64,000 bases of DNA from assembly GCA_023375675.1 (NCBI GenBank), contig JALQBC010000002.1, forward strand, positions 2,046,001-2,110,000. Direction: 5' to 3'. Below, piece by piece: positions 12,255 to 25,500 of this stretch (its first letter is position 1; every line of letters begins with the position of its first letter). Under the pieces are notes generated by a model. That model worked only from the letters and a program-made list of their open reading frames with translations, ran no database searches and had not been told where the DNA came from. The stretch is from Cytospora piceicola. Taxonomy: Eukaryota; Ascomycota; Sordariomycetes; Diaporthales; Cytosporaceae. The position numbers and the translations under genes were made by a program.

Positions 12255-13625
12255 CTAATCCCGATAATCCACCACGAACCTCCTCTCCACAACCTGCTGT
12301 GTCCCCGACTGTTCCTCCCCCTCGAATCGCAAATTGACATTCCCGGTCCCCGTATCCATTCCCGTAACCTCGGCCTTATAGAACGTCGTGCTGTCGGGAT
12401 ACAGAGCCAAGACCGTCTTGCCCTTCTCCAGCTTGGGTAGATCCGTGGTCGTTGGCGGCGGGATGGAAATCATGGCCGACGCGCTCATCTTGTACTCCTT
12501 CCTAGCGGGGGACGGCACGTCCGGGTCCTCGTCCTTGACTATGTACCGTCGGCCCTTGCCGTCGCCGAGAACCTGCTTGACCTTGCCCAGGTACCACTCC
12601 GACGTGTCGTTGGGGGTGGGTGGTTTGGGTTTGAAGGCCACGTCCTGGTCCTTGGAGAACATGACCTTGGCCCGGATGCTGGACCCTACCGTGGCCGAAG
12701 AGAAGCTGTGTCCTTGTGGCTCCACGCTGTCGGCTTTGGGCGTGTCGCGGTCTCCTCCGCGCGGAGGTACGCTGTCGCGGTTGCCAGACCTGTCGCTAGA
12801 GGCCCCTCTGCCACCCCCGCCGCCCCCGCCTCCTCCTCCACCGCGCCCCCCGAGTTTGCGAGCGTGGCCACCGATGGGGCTTGGATGGGGGCTGTCCGCT
12901 GCGGTATCGAAGTCGTAGAGGTCCGTCTTGTCTTTATCTTTGTCCTTGTCCTCCTTCTTGACTTTGTCCTTGTCATCATCTCGCTGGGCGTCACGCTCGC
13001 GATTCCGCTCTTTCTCTCTCTCTCGTTCCCGCTCTCGTTCCCTTTCGCGTTCGCGTTCACGTTCACGCTCTCGGTCTTTCTCCCTTTCCTTCTCCCTCTC
13101 GCGCTCCCTCTCCCTCTCTTTCTCCCTCTCCCTCTCCCTTTCTCTCTCCCTTTCCCTCTCCCTCTCGCGCTCCCGGTCGGCCTTGTCGGACTTGCCAGCC
13201 CGGCTGGAACTACGGCCTGTGCCGGAGAGGAGGCTGGCTGAGCGAGATGAGGATCCGACGGCCGGGGCTGCGGCCTTCTCCTTGGCCTCCTGGATGCCCT
13301 TCAATATTTCAAGGAAGCCGAGCACGTCGGCAATCTTCTTGGTGGTGGCATCATTGATCTTGACACCGTCCCGGTAAAGTTTGTCAAGTTGCTGTAGAGC
13401 CTGGGTAACAGAGTTCCTGTCGACATCGTCCTTGGAGTCCTGGTTGGTATTCACGTAGCTCTCCTGGGCAGCAACCTGGCGGACATTATCGTTACTCTGG
13501 TTGACCTCCTCAATGATGGAAGCGATGTCGTCCTGGATCTTCTGCCAGAGATGGACCTCCTCGCCCTGAGCGCTGCTGTTGCGAGGAGGTGGCCTCGGGC
13601 GCTCACCCCGGCTTCTTTGCGACAT
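12255..13625 (-). CDS. SGF29: SAGA complex subunit Sgf29 (tandem Tudor H3K4me reader)
   Basis: A single exon of 456 residues. The N-terminal third (about 22-115) is helical (EEVHLWQKIQDDIASIIEEVNQ, TKKIADVLGFLEILKG), fitting the SAGA-anchoring coiled coil. The last ~140 residues form the SGF29 double Tudor domain: SIRAKVMFSK, EWYLGKVKQVL, RRYIVKDEDPD, KGKTVLALYPDSTTFYKAEV and RFEGEE. This domain binds H3K4me2/3 and helps recruit Gcn5 acetylation. Between them lies an unusual low-complexity linker: Arg-Glu repeats at about 150-225, then Lys-Asp repeats, then a poly-Gly tract. The start MSQRSRGERP is the only Met before the helical part. It is transcribed divergently from the mannose-6-phosphate isomerase gene. 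Confidence 0.93.
   Translation of the reverse strand: MSQRSRGERPRPPPRNSSAQGEEVHLWQKIQDDIASIIEEVNQSNDNVRQVAAQESYVNTNQDSKDDVDRNSVTQALQQLDKLYRDGVKINDATTKKIADVLGFLEILKGIQEAKEKAAAPAVGSSSRSASLLSGTGRSSSRAGKSDKADREREREREREREREREREKEREREREREKEREKDREREREREREREREREREREKERNRERDAQRDDDKDKVKKEDKDKDKDKTDLYDFDTAADSPHPSPIGGHARKLGGRGGGGGGGGGGGRGASSDRSGNRDSVPPRGGDRDTPKADSVEPQGHSFSSATVGSSIRAKVMFSKDQDVAFKPKPPTPNDTSEWYLGKVKQVLGDGKGRRYIVKDEDPDVPSPARKEYKMSASAMISIPPPTTTDLPKLEKGKTVLALYPDSTTFYKAEVTGMDTGTGNVNLRFEGEEQSGTQQVVERRFVVDYRD
12975..13180 (-). repeat. Arg-Glu codon repeat inside SGF29
   Basis: Degenerate CGNGAR hexamers (CTCTCC/CGCTCC on the + strand) encode an RE/KE dipeptide tract of about 70 residues. It is flanked by Lys-Asp codons on the C-terminal side. 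Codon usage varies between units, so the protein sequence is conserved more tightly than the DNA. Confidence 0.9.
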
Positions 13626-14272
13626 GCCCCTCCAGCTGTCGGTGTCCTCGACCTCTCTTAGAAGTCTGTTTTCACTTGCTTAGTAATGCAGCTCGGCAGA
13701 TAGATAGGGAAGATGCGGGTCAAGCCAGGTCAGGATGAGCCGGACAACGGACAACAACAATCAAAATTGGAAATGAAAGAGATGTAGTTTCAAAAAGGTA
13801 AGAAGAAGACTGGGGTGGGGGAAATGTGTGTGGGAGTGAGTGTCTCAGTGACAGTAAACCGAGAATTGGGTGAGAAGGTGGGTAAAGGGCGGGAGACTGG
13901 GCATATTCATGAGAACAATTGCCGTCTAAACGTAATCTGTTGCAATCTCTGTTTTCGGCGCAAACCATGGAGCGTACCTTCAGTCAAGAATCCAGTTGCT
14001 CAACTCCTTGTAGCCAGCCTTAGTCCAGTGGGTGCAGGGGGGAGGGGAAGGTGTATGTATATATTGTCGTGTGCACGGAAAGAGTATGGCTGACAGGAAA
14101 AGGGGATAGGCGGTCACTTGGGAGGAGGATATGGGATGTGTTCAGGTCGATCCTCAACCAAGACAGAATGACAGGGCCGGTGTGATGGTTGTTGTTGTTG
14201 CCGTTGTCGGTGTCGTTATTATCGGTGTCGTTGTCCTTGTTGTTGTCCAGGAGTATGTATATGTATATGTGC

Positions 14273-14303
<31 letters not shown>

Positions 14304-15483
14304 TATTTGACGGGATTAAATGGTGTGCTTGAACCAACCTTGAGCCGGAGGAAGACCGTTCGTGTCTAAACGGAGGTGGAGGCCTATTGGGAAGATTGTC
14401 ATTGCGCTTGGAAGGTTGCCATGTCATTTCTCTTGGGCGGCAAAGGAAGGAACGGGAACCGGAGTTGAAACGGGAACGGGGAGGGAACCGTGAAGTCTGC
14501 CGGCAGATGATGATCGTGGTACAGCCCTCATTGGATGGTAGAAAGAATACCTTGGGATGTGCGCGGGATATGGTGAAGAACAAAGTACCTGGGCGTGTGT
14601 GCTAGGGGGGAAACGAAACGGGAAAACGGGCCAACAGGATTTGGGGGAACGGAGGGCGGGATGACCGTCTGACAGCTTCCTTAGTTCGAGATAGGATGGC
14701 TGGATGGGAAGACAAGGTGGTAAGGCAAGGTAGGTAGGCCTGGTAAGGTAGTAGTGGTAGTAGTAGCAATATTCCAAGGTTGTTTTTGACGAGGCTGGGT
14801 CAGCTGTCAGCTGTCAACTGGCTCAGGGCTATCGATGTGCTGGGTGCTTGCCGCTGCTGGGTGCTGCTGCTGCTAGGTGGGGGTTGGGGCCAGATATGCT
14901 GGGTTAGGTGAGTACGACGAAGCCGCCCCGCTCACCGTTCCTCCGTCTGGTGCTCCGTGCTCCGTGTCCCCGTTCAAATGTTGCTGGCTGGCTGCTCCGT
15001 GATGGTGGGGTAGATCAAGTAATCCATACAAGGCAAATATATGCGAAAGGTACAAATCAAGCATCTAATAGGGAGTACCTGGTACCCTCTTGCCTACCTA
15101 CGAACCTGCCTAGGTAGGTTTGTGCTTACACAGTACCATACCATACCCAGGTACAATATACCATACCATACCATACCCTACCCTAGCTGCAGGTCATCTG
15201 CTGTGATGTCAGGCTCCCCCCACCCCTCCTCCCTTCCCTCCTTCTAGTTGTCATCTCTCCAGTAACCCCGTCTCCTCCTCTTGTTCCTCCTCTTATTCAT
15301 CCATAATTACTAAGTCACCAACCTCACTGTCCACAACATCCACGATACCCTCACCAACACGACTCTACGCCACCACACGTCTACACCTCCACGTACACAA
15401 CTTCGACGGCAGAGCTGGCCACAACCCAGAATAAACCACCAACCACCCCATCCATTCCCTTCTCCCTCTCTGCTCTTCCAACC
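13626..15483. promoter_or_regulatory. Divergent promoter region SGF29 / mannose-6-phosphate isomerase
   Basis: No gene supported. It contains a TG dinucleotide tract at about 14268-14300, TACCTA/TAGGTA and ATACC(AT)ACC words at 15066-15175 and a C-rich leader (CACC, CAAC) just before 15484. The SGF29 leader is probably the first few hundred bases. Confidence 0.55.
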
Positions 15484-16929
15484 ATGCAGGTCCCCTTGAT
15501 CAGACTACAATGCGGCGTTAATACCTACGACTGGGGCAAGAAGGGCAGTGACTCGGCCGCCGCCAGGTTTGCCACTGCCACTCCTGCCCCTGACTTCTCC
15601 GTGGAAGAAGACCAGCCTTATGCTGAGGTACGTCTCTATCTGTTACCCAATGCAACCACCCACCGAACTCCTGGGGTTAGCCTCAATGCTAACCTATTGT
15701 CCCTCCCTTCTCCGCAGCTCTGGATGGGCACGCATCCCTCCAACCCCTCCAAAGATCTTACGACCGGCCGCACCCTTCTCGACCTTGTCCAAGACAACGA
15801 AGCCCTCCTCTCTCACTCCACCGTTGCCCGATATGGCAATAAGCTGCCCTTTTTGTTCAAGATTCTCTCCATCGCCAGGGCCCTCTCCCTGCAGGCCCAC
15901 CCCAACAAGAAGCTTGCCGAGCAGCTACATGCCAAAGATCCCAAGAACTACCCCGATGACAACCACAAGCCCGAGATGGCTATTGCCCTTACCCACTTCG
16001 AGGGTCTGTGCGGCTTCAGACCTCCATCCGAGATAGTACACTTCCTCGACACTGTCAAGCCACTTCATCATTTTGTCGGCGACGAGACCGCAGAGAGCTT
16101 CACCACTACAATCAAGTCGCACGAGGGTGACGAGTCCGAGGAGGCGAAGGAGAAGAACAAGGCTGCCTTACAGAAGCTCTTTGGCGCCATCATGTCGAGA
16201 CCACAACCCGAGCTGGAGACAGCGACCAAGGCTCTTCTGGAAGAGGCCACGGCCGACACGGACAACTTTGCAGGTGGTGGTGCCGGGCCCAACTCTGGAA
16301 AAGACCTTGCTGAGCTGATCAAGCGACTACATGGCCAGTTCGGCCCGGACTATGGCCTGTTCGTTCTGTTCCTCTGCAACCTCGTCAAGATGGCCCCAGG
16401 CGAGGCTCTCTTCCTAAGAGCCGATGACATCCATGCCTATATCTCGGGTGACATCATCGAGTGTATGGCTGCCAGCGACAACGTCGTTCGAGCCGGCTTT
16501 ACCCCCAAGTTCAAGGATGTCGACACCCTGGTTTCGATGCTGACCTACAACTACGCCCCCATTGATGAGCAGAAGATGGCCCCAGTCGAATATGCCTACG
16601 CAACACTCAACAGACATGCCTACAGCTCTGGTAGCGAGGTTATGCTCTACGATCCCCCCATCGAGGAGTTTAGTGTTGTGCGCAGCGTGCTGAGACGCGA
16701 GGGTGCCAAGGCTACCTTTGATCCGCTGGACGGACCGAGCATTATAATATGTACCGGTGGCAAGGGCAAGATTTCAGTGGGCCCGACCGTGGAGGAGATA
16801 AAAGAGGGCTATGTCTTCTTTGTGGGGTCGACCGCCGAGGTGGCCTTGGAGTCAGCTGGCGAGGGTGACGAGGAGTTTGTGACTTTCAAGGCGTTCTGTG
16901 AGGTGGATGATCACAGCAACGGAGCCTAG
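15484..16929 (+). CDS. Mannose-6-phosphate isomerase (type I phosphomannose isomerase)
   Basis: Two exons, 15484-15627 and 15718-16929 (GTACGT..GCAG), 451 residues. It interconverts fructose-6-phosphate and mannose-6-phosphate, feeding GDP-mannose for glycosylation and the cell wall; cytosolic, zinc-dependent. Zinc ligands of the family are visible: Gln107 and His109 in [15 protein letters not shown], Glu134 in [10 protein letters not shown] and His287 in [10 protein letters not shown]. The signature [20 protein letters not shown] follows. The start [22 protein letters not shown] is typical. The intron is 90 nt, in phase, and without a stop, so an unspliced message would read through with 30 extra residues between YAE and LWMGTH, which are normally adjacent. 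Orthologues are known as PMI40/pmi1/manA. Confidence 0.96.
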   Translation: MQVPLIRLQCGVNTYDWGKKGSDSAAARFATATPAPDFSVEEDQPYAEVRLYLLPNATTHRTPGVSLNANLLSLPSPQLWMGTHPSNPSKDLTTGRTLLDLVQDNEALLSHSTVARYGNKLPFLFKILSIARALSLQAHPNKKLAEQLHAKDPKNYPDDNHKPEMAIALTHFEGLCGFRPPSEIVHFLDTVKPLHHFVGDETAESFTTTIKSHEGDESEEAKEKNKAALQKLFGAIMSRPQPELETATKALLEEATADTDNFAGGGAGPNSGKDLAELIKRLHGQFGPDYGLFVLFLCNLVKMAPGEALFLRADDIHAYISGDIIECMAASDNVVRAGFTPKFKDVDTLVSMLTYNYAPIDEQKMAPVEYAYATLNRHAYSSGSEVMLYDPPIEEFSVVRSVLRREGAKATFDPLDGPSIIICTGGKGKISVGPTVEEIKEGYVFFVGSTAEVALESAGEGDEEFVTFKAFCEVDDHSNGA

Positions 16930-17777
16930 AAGGCTCTACATCACACCGTATTTCGCGAGGACCTGCCGCCCACGGATGTTGTATCAACGCCAGCCAGCCT
17001 CAGGGCTTAGCACCGTAATGGTACCCACGTAACCTGGCATGGGGACTTAGCCCTGGTCTTGACCATGGCCGGGCTGCATGATGTTGTCAAGGCACGAAAA
17101 AGGGTGGTGTGGCCAGGCGAACAGAAGATGACCATGATACCAACCATTGGTGAACTTTCATGAGTTGCCGCGCATCGTTTTTGAAGTATATCTTACAGAG
17201 CGTTGCATTTTTCACTGGCCCACGTTGTAGAAGAAAGATACGAGTAATGATCTGAGATTCTAAGCTTGTGTATGTATTGGCCCTTCTGGGAAAGGAGGAG
17301 AATAATGAAAACCATAGGCACGGGGATACCGCACATGCACCACGTTTACCCACCGAGTTACCGCCTTCTGCCCCCGCTCTCTCTGTGCTTTGCTCCTTAC
17401 GACTTCTCCGTTACGACAGACATTATTCCATTCCGTGATGCTGTCCTGTGTATCTAGAAGTTGCCTACTGGGCAGTCTTCCGGTGCGAAATCTTCCTAAA
17501 AAGGTCCCTCTGGTCCCTGTGTAATTAGCCCTACTCTTGGTCCGAACCATCCTCGTATCGATGATGACCACGAGTATATGCCCACGTAGGCTAGGGATAC
17601 TTGGGCAAGAACATTGAACGTGATTAAATTATGGCCATCCAGACCCACCGCAACATGCCCTACAGACTCTTAATGCTCCAGCCTCCTGCAACCAGTGTGC
17701 TCTACCGTAGATACGATGTTACTCCTGGACCATTCCACTGCTTACGACTTTCATATGCCAAACACAACCCCGGATAC
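16930..17777. other. Gap between convergent isomerase and OPT transporter genes
   Basis: Shared 3' region of convergent genes. No coding region or notable repeat seen. Confidence 0.6.
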
Positions 17778-20385
17778 CTACTTCCACGTAGTCGGACCAA
17801 AGAATGACCCATCATCAGGAAGGATTTTCGTGACCGCAGTACCCTCTGCATCCATATTACTGAACGGAACAGAGTTGCCCCACCAGTTGGGGAATGATGC
17901 ACCACTGAGACCGAGGGCAAGGGCGGAAATGACGATACAGAACGCCGTTCCGATGTCGAGGGCTCCGGATAAGACATAGTTGTATCGAGCTGTGAGGGAC
18001 TGTCAGCCGTGCTGTTCCTGCCCGGGGGACGGGGGATGGGGTATGGGGGAGGATAATAGGTTTGGTAGTCAAGGGGGCTGAGTAAAGGGAGCGAGATAAC
18101 TTACTCCACCAGCCAAAATAGGCCCTCCGAATCGTGTAGTTGAAGATGAAGCCGACAATACACCACTGTGCCAGGTACCACGCGGTAGCAGGGGGGATCA
18201 TGCCCGCAGCTCCGAAGACTGTCGGGAAGAAGACGTATCGGAGCATGCTGCGAGGATACCTTCGCGCGACGAAGAACTGAATGGTAGGAAGAGCAGCGCC
18301 GATAAGCCAGAACCAGTTGGTCCAGGCGTAGAGGGCGCCAGGGCTGAACATGCGCTTGGGGCCGACGACTCCCCAGATGACAGACGCATTGTAGAATGTC
18401 TTTGCGCCGGGACATGTCAGGCCTTGAGCCTGCTCCGAGGTGCAGATCCCCTTGATGTTTCCTCGTAGAAAGTTGTAGGTGGCAATCTGGACAATGGACA
18501 ACCACACGACAGCGAAGAACTGACAGTAGAACATGGTCCTCGGGGGGATCTTCATGTAGTGCCCAATCTTCATATCAGAGACATATGTAAGGCCGTTGTA
18601 CGCCATCATATATCCCCACGACTTGAACAACATCATAGCAAGAGGCTTGCCAGGCTGCATATATCCGATGATGAGCTCGGTGACAACGTTCAGCCCTGTC
18701 TGCTGATTGGTTATGGCTTGAATAACGCCAACGGGAAGAATCAGGACGACCCCGATAAGCACGCAGACGATGTAGGCCCACCAGGCAAGGTGGGTTTCCC
18801 AGCACTGCGAGGCGATCATGCCGAAGGCGAAGCTGATGAGGAACACGGTAGCAAACCACCATTCGGGGGCCTCGCGGTACTTGCGCATAAGCCTGAGATG
18901 GACGTCTGGTTCCTCGTAGGTGGCGGTGCGCGCGCGGTTCCACACGTCCTTGCCGTAGAAGAGAGCGACATGTACGACTGTAGATATAAGGGCAGCGAAG
19001 GAGATGCCGTATGTGAGCGAGAAGGAGGCCCCTAGCATCAGAGGAGAATACTCATCATAGGCCGTCTGGTTGAACGTAAAATCGGGAGTCAGGATCCGAC
19101 TAGTATTGTACGCGTTGCCGAAGTGATCGAAGTTTCCGTTGTAGGAGATGGGAAGATACTTGTAGAAGTCGGGACCCGCGTAAGTGAGGCCGATGGAGCC
19201 AATCATCATCACAATAATACCGACTCCCACGTTGGCGATAGCAAAGGCAGGGGTCTGCAAGGGCGACAGCAAGAAACCGGTGATGGTTGCCCAGTCAAAG
19301 CTGATGGGTAGCAGACCGATGCCAGTCTGGCCGCCCAGCAGCTGGTTAACCAGGACATTGTTCGGCGCGATCCAGGTAGCGAAGGTGAAGATCTGCAGGA
19401 ACTGGGCCATAACCTGTGGGATCCACTCGTAGAAGAAGGTGGCAGCGGCCACGACAAGGAAGAACTTATACCGACCGATCTTCCAGCCATTGGTGAAACC
19501 AGGGTTAGCAGGGCTGTGGTCATGGAGCGTGTTCATGACGGTGGTGAAGATGAGGGTGGCCGGCCACACCATGGCAGATGGCCAGACGAGGAACCTCCTC
19601 ATGACGCCAGCGAGTCCGAATCCCATAGCCTGAGTGGAAAGGATAAGGAGGAGCTGGAAGCCCCAGCCAAAGTGTTGCTGGTAGAAAATCTCCTGTGCCA
19701 GCAGAATATCGAGAGCATACGAGAGCGCGGAGCCGGCAGCCGTCATGATGACAATGATGGTGTGTTCCTTTATGTTGAAGGGAGCCTCCGGGTTGAACTC
19801 GAGGTGCTGGCCAAAGAGGCGGAACTTCCAGTTCGGCATGGTGGCATGCCAGCCCTTGCCCATAGGATACGCAATCAACTGCACGACGACGGGGGAGATG
19901 GTGACGGGCGCCCGACGGAGAGCCAGCAGGACGTTGCATGCTGTGACCACCGTGCAGGTGACGAAGCCGATGCACCAGGCGCGGATGGTGTTGACGGGCA
20001 TATCTGGGTCGTCGGTGGGCTTCACAGAAGCACGTACTTCGGCGTAGGGCGAGTCTTCCTCGAGGAGCGACGTCTCGACTACCGCCTCCTTTTCCAAGTC
20101 CCCTCCGCGCAGAACCTAGTAATAGTTTGTCAGTTCTCAGCCCGTCACCACACCAGTCTCCCGAATCCGGGAGGCTCATGATGCATGCGAGTGGCCTACC
20201 TCATCAGCGGCATCCAGCTTCTCAATGTCCATAAAAGGATCCCACTTGTGCAACTTCTTGAACTTCTGCAGGCCCGCCGTAGGATTGATTTCCACAGGGC
20301 CGTCAGGAGACATATCAGACCCTGTGGACTGGCCATCAGACACAGGGGGGTGGCGCGAGGCCTTGCCCCGGAAAGAGAACCCCAT
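17778..20385 (-). CDS. OPT-family oligopeptide transporter
   Basis: Three exons on the minus strand: 20385-20200, 20115-18105 and 17989-17778, with GTAGGC..TAG and GTAAGT..CAG introns, 802 residues. The phases join DAADE|VLRGGDLEKE and FGWW(T)RYNYVLS. The N-terminus is hydrophilic and ends in SPYAEVRASVKPTDDPDMPVNT, followed by about 14-16 hydrophobic segments. Family words include PMGKGW, NIKEHTIIVIM, NQQTGLNVVTELIIGY, PGKPLAMMLFKSWGY, DMKIGHYMKIPPR, FYNASVIWGVVGPKRMFSPG and the C-terminal SFFGPTTW. These proton-coupled carriers of the peptide-transporter clade move tetra- and pentapeptides or peptide-like siderophores at the plasma membrane. The substrate here is unknown. Confidence 0.95.
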
Positions 20386-22563
20386 GGTGGAGGGTTGCTT
20401 GTTTGTAATCTTGCTCTCTGAGAACACAGATGATGAAGGTCGAAGCCGAGGAACAAGAAAACGACAATACTTAAGTAACCAAGTACGGGAGACGACAGAC
20501 CAAGTGGTATTTATACCCACGCTGGCAGAGCCGACAGATGCCACATGCAATCACGCTACGTTCTCTCCTCCTTCTTGCAGAACACGGCCTGGACCTCTAA
20601 AGCTTAAATGCAGATGATTGCAAGGGTTGGAACTAGGCTGAATGAGAAGATAGAGAGAGGAGACAGAAGATAGGGAGAGAGAGAGGAGAGAGGGGGTATG
20701 TGTGTGCGCGCGTCCTTAACCACGGCACCTGGGACCTTCCTCAGAAGATTGCCCCAGTCCATCTAGCTCGGGGCGAAGTCTGATGATGATACCACCCGCA
20801 AGATACCCGGGTCGATAAGGCTCAAGAATACCTACAACCATGTATTTGTCTTCATTTCCTTCGTGGGAAGGAGATGGTTTGATGGTGGCACCGGAGGTTG
20901 CACTCAACTTGGGACTTTACGGAGCAGGTCGGCGCCAATCTCTTGGCAGCAGTTCAGGACGATAGTACTGCTATTGCTATTACACACACATACAAATTCG
21001 TGGACACATCAACCGGTAGGCGTTTCTGTCTGCCAAGACGTCTCGAATCAGTCTGATTCAGGGCTACCGGACGGGAGACTGGAATCGTGCTCGAGCTGAT
21101 ACCGAAATACCCTTATCATTTAGCTTCTGTTTCCGGTCCCGATATGTTTTGTGTGTCTATCCGCCCCAGCACAGCACAAACAACCTTGGAGCATGATGTG
21201 CGTCTGTTTGCCGGATCGGGTGTGGTGCTCGTGGGTAGCATTAGGGGTTCAACGATCGAGGCTACATCGGTGAGCTGCACCTACTGCAAGTAAACTTCAG
21301 CAGAATGGGGGCATGGACATTCCCTACCTACTTGGGGACTTGTACCTAGAAGGGTGAGGGTGGAGAAGTGACCAAGAGGCCGTCCAAAATGTCCGTCAAG
21401 CATCGTACATATGTACCATATAATGTCTGGCACTGGAATCTCTATGAGGCGAGCTGGCATGTATACGAGGCAGGCAGGCAGGGTGGATACACACGGTCGA
21501 AGGGGCAGCATCAGGGGACATCGGGCAATCCAGATACCGGTAGACAGATGTCTTGCACTTCGGGATGAGAGCTGCCTCTTTTGACGGTTCCTTTGGTGTC
21601 GCTGAGCCGCAGCTGGTTGGCCATTCCAGAACAAGCAAGCCGTAGGTACTTAAGTAGGTAATTGCGACTTCCGGCACGGGATTGATGATTGATTGAGGGG
21701 CGGAGGACAGAAAGGTGGCATGATCATGATGAAGGGGCAGAGTGTGCATACCCTAAGTACCGCCAGCCGATCGGGATGGAACCAGATATTACAACATACA
21801 CGCGCATGGCACCTGAAGTCTCTGGCGATGTTGCAGGTGCACACTTGGAGCACTTGAGCCTGAAGCCAGAGCAACATTGAAATGGCAGCACCTCTAGATC
21901 AACGTGCATCAGGGTGTTTGATGGCTGACGTCCACTCCGGATCACCACGTGACAGGGCTGCGGGTCCGTCCGTAAAAGGATTTTGGATCAAGCATCAAAA
22001 ATTAAGGTTATGCTGACTTCCAGGGTTCCGATTTCTGCTTCTGCGCGGGGCGGCTTGACACTCCAGAAGTCGTGACACACATAAGTCAATCGGCCTGACG
22101 GAGTTGGCCTGGCCCCAGCCGGAGTCGATGTCGGCCATGCATGTGAATAAAACATAAAACGAACAGTATTAACTACCTAGGTACCTAGTTATGTGGCTAG
22201 GTAGAGTCCAAGTCTGCTTGTTTCAACAGGCGACAACAAGCATTCGTTAAAGGAAGGTTTGCGTGGCAGGGGCCATAATGAAACCACAGTGGACTTCTAT
22301 TGTGGGGCTCCGAGGGAATACATACACACGGTTCAATATTCCAGATGAAAGTGCTGTGTGTGGTTGTGTACAGTACCAGAGTACCTGTAAGTAGACGCAC
22401 ACACACATTTACAAGAGGGAGAGGCACAGAAGAACATTGGTATACCTGGTACACCACGTACCTGGTTGGTTGTGAGTTGAAGCTCCAGCATCGCGGGGGA
22501 TCAACATCAACCGTTCGATCTCCGCATTTATGGATGAATATCCGTGATCCATGATCCTTGGCC

Positions 22564-22595
22564 AGTGGTCAGTGGTCAGTGGTCAGTGGTCAGTG
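22564..22595. repeat. Tandem 7-bp repeat (AGTGGTC, about 4.5 copies)
   Basis: Exact copies of AGTGGTC in direct order, ending in AGTG. No associated gene. Confidence 0.85.
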
Positions 22596-25500
22596 AAGGT
22601 TGCAACCACATGTATCAGTAGTAATGAACAGCAGGGTAGCACTTGAGGGCTGAGTGTAATGAAGTCATCGCTATATGTCTATATATCACCCATCTCCAGC
22701 ATGGGCTGCTGATGGTGTGCTGATAGGCTCGCGACCCTTAAATAGGAGCTGACATCCGGAGCTGATCAGACTTTACACGTATGGTATAAAGATTGTAGCT
22801 CCCAAGCAGCCAAGTTCATGTAAAGGGCAGGACGATCAGATGTGCGGATCAGTGCCGGTGTGGCAATGATGAACGGGCCTGGCGCAGGGGCCGGGAATAT
22901 ACCCCTACATAACAACATGCAAGCAGGGTAACGGAGCAGGATCCGGCCTTCAGGATGCATTTTATGTATCATCAACATCATCATCATCATCACCAACCTT
23001 GTCGTCCACGAATCTCGATCAACAGACAAACAAGCCGAGCCTACCAAGACTTCATTCACCTCTAGGAAGGCGACAAGTAAGGGTGCCCGTCCCCCTCAAT
23101 GTCAACTGGTTTTTCTCTTGTTCGCCATGACGCTGACTGACGTCGTCCGTCATATATCAAATTCATGTATCCTGGAGGCCTGCGCTGCCAGTCTGAGTCT
23201 GGCCGGTCTGGCCGGTCTCCCCACCCGGGGCGTTTGTTTCTTTGTCCTCCCCTCTAACTAAGTAGGTTGTCCGTCTTCATCACATGTGTGTACACGAAAC
23301 CACCCACTCAGATGTACTTTACTTACCGTATTTGGTTGAAGTATACCAAGTAGTAAGTACATACCTACTGATGTTCTACTAAATTCTGAATATGCCCGAA
23401 ATTGAAAGTTTCACCTTCCCCCCCCCCTCCTCTTTCAGAACCCGGCACCACACACAGAGTGCACGCAAGCTCCTTTTTATTTCCTCGCTCCAAATAAAGC
23501 ATCAAGCTATCCGCGTCAACTGGTCTTGCCTGTCCACAATCCTCCCTCCCCCCACCCTTTCCAACTTCAGCCATATGTCTACTTAAGTATCTAGTTTACT
23601 TGTACTCCTGCATGTAGATATTCATATCTCGCGGGGTTCACCGGGCTCCAGGCTGCGTTCAGTCGTCTTACCCAATCTCGTTCTTCTGCCTGTCCAGATC
23701 TAGCTGCAGAGGGAGTGCCGTCAACTGGTTTACCCTCCATCTTCATATATATATGTATATGTATATATATGTATATTTCTCTTTGCACTATTCCAGTCAT
23801 TGATCTGTCACATTTATCGAGCATCTTCCCGCCCGGCCTCTTCCACCAGTCCTTCGCCGTGGCCCCGTCGCACTGCCGTCTCACCATCAGCCGTCACAAT
23901 CACGACACTTTTCTTCTTCTTTGGTTCCAATCCGTCTTGTCAGTCCGGCGCGTACAGCCCAATACCTATAAGTTGCTACTCAGCTACTCGGCTTCTCAAC
24001 CTCTCATCCATTCGATGCTTCTCGATACCAAGGCACATTGCAGGCACATATTTCAATCGATATAACAGCAAACCGAACCAAGCAGTCCCCCCCTCTCGGT
24101 CTGTGCCGCCGTCGGTCAGATCACCATAGATGTCGCCGTGCCGCCGCCGGTTCAAGGATTGTAGCCCCGAGAAAGCCGGCGCTTGGACATTTGGATCTCA
24201 TCTGGATTACATCTGGATCACGAGTCAGCCCGAGACTGCATCCGTGATCACCACTGTCACTGGCCACCCTTCACCTCGCTCACTTTCGCTCAATTCGCTC
24301 ATTTCGCCCAATTCGCCCAAGTCCGCCTTCGCTTGGAACGTTGTAACCCGCGCTATTGAATATTGAGAGAGGGGCCCCCCCTTCTTGCCACTACTGTTTT
24401 GGTTGCTACTTTTGGTAACAATAATTACCAGTCAACCGGTCGAAGGACCACCAATACTCTCCACCCACTACATGCAGGCGTGCATGAGGACCCAGTCTGG
24501 GCCCTGACGAGACGAGAGTTGACGGACAACAAGCTTTTTGGGACTTCACGAACCCTTGTGTGTGTGTGTGTGTGTGAGACCAGAAAAAGAGTCGTCGTTC
24601 GCCAACCTTTTTGTCCTGTTGGTCGTCTTCTTCACCGCTTGCAAGGCGTCCCCATCCTCGCCCCACGTTCAAGTTGCGTGCGAGGACAATCCGTCCTCTG
24701 TTACAGGGACAGGTGGCTCAATTCAATACCTATACCTATCGCACGGTCAATTCTCTCAGTCTCTATTAGTCTGTTTGGTCCACCAACAGCACTAGAAGCA
24801 CTTGAGCCATACCCACTGCCATCCATCTCCCCGAAGCTTGCCAGCCTGCCAGCCCGTGGGCGACAGCAACAAACGGGGTAATAACTGTTACATTTGGTGG
24901 GGCTTTGATTCTCCAGCTCCAAGGAAAAGGTCGAGGTTCGAAATTCCAGACCGGTCCATTTCCTGCCATCCAGGCTATTTCCAAATACTACTGCACGAGT
25001 TTGTATCGTGTATCGGTACCCAGTACCCGGTACCCAGTACCCAAAGCAGCCGAGTTGTACCCAAAACGAAACGTTCCCGTCGCCAGCATAGCGGCAAGAT
25101 TACGGGTTGCGGATTGCGAATTGCGAATTGCAACCACCTGGGCACGCACCAGCAGCACTGGAGGCTGGGCTATTTTGTCCTGTCCTGTCCTGTCTGGCCT
25201 GCCTGCTTTAATCTCCTCTGGGGAGATTGCAGATACACTTCACTTCGTACATGCCCGAGGTCTGCTTTATTAATACTTCCGTCCTTGCCCACCCACCCTC
25301 GGCTTCTTTCCCCGGGCTTGGATCCATCCATATCTGATCGTATTCCCAAGTTTAATTCCTTGGATAAAAGACCACAGGCGCCTCAAGTGGTCTTCAACAC
25401 CACAACCATTTCTATCCACCACGTCTTCTTGCCTCATACATCATCTACCTACCTGCCTGCCTGCCTTCCTGCCAAGTCTCTTTGTCAACTACATAGCAGC

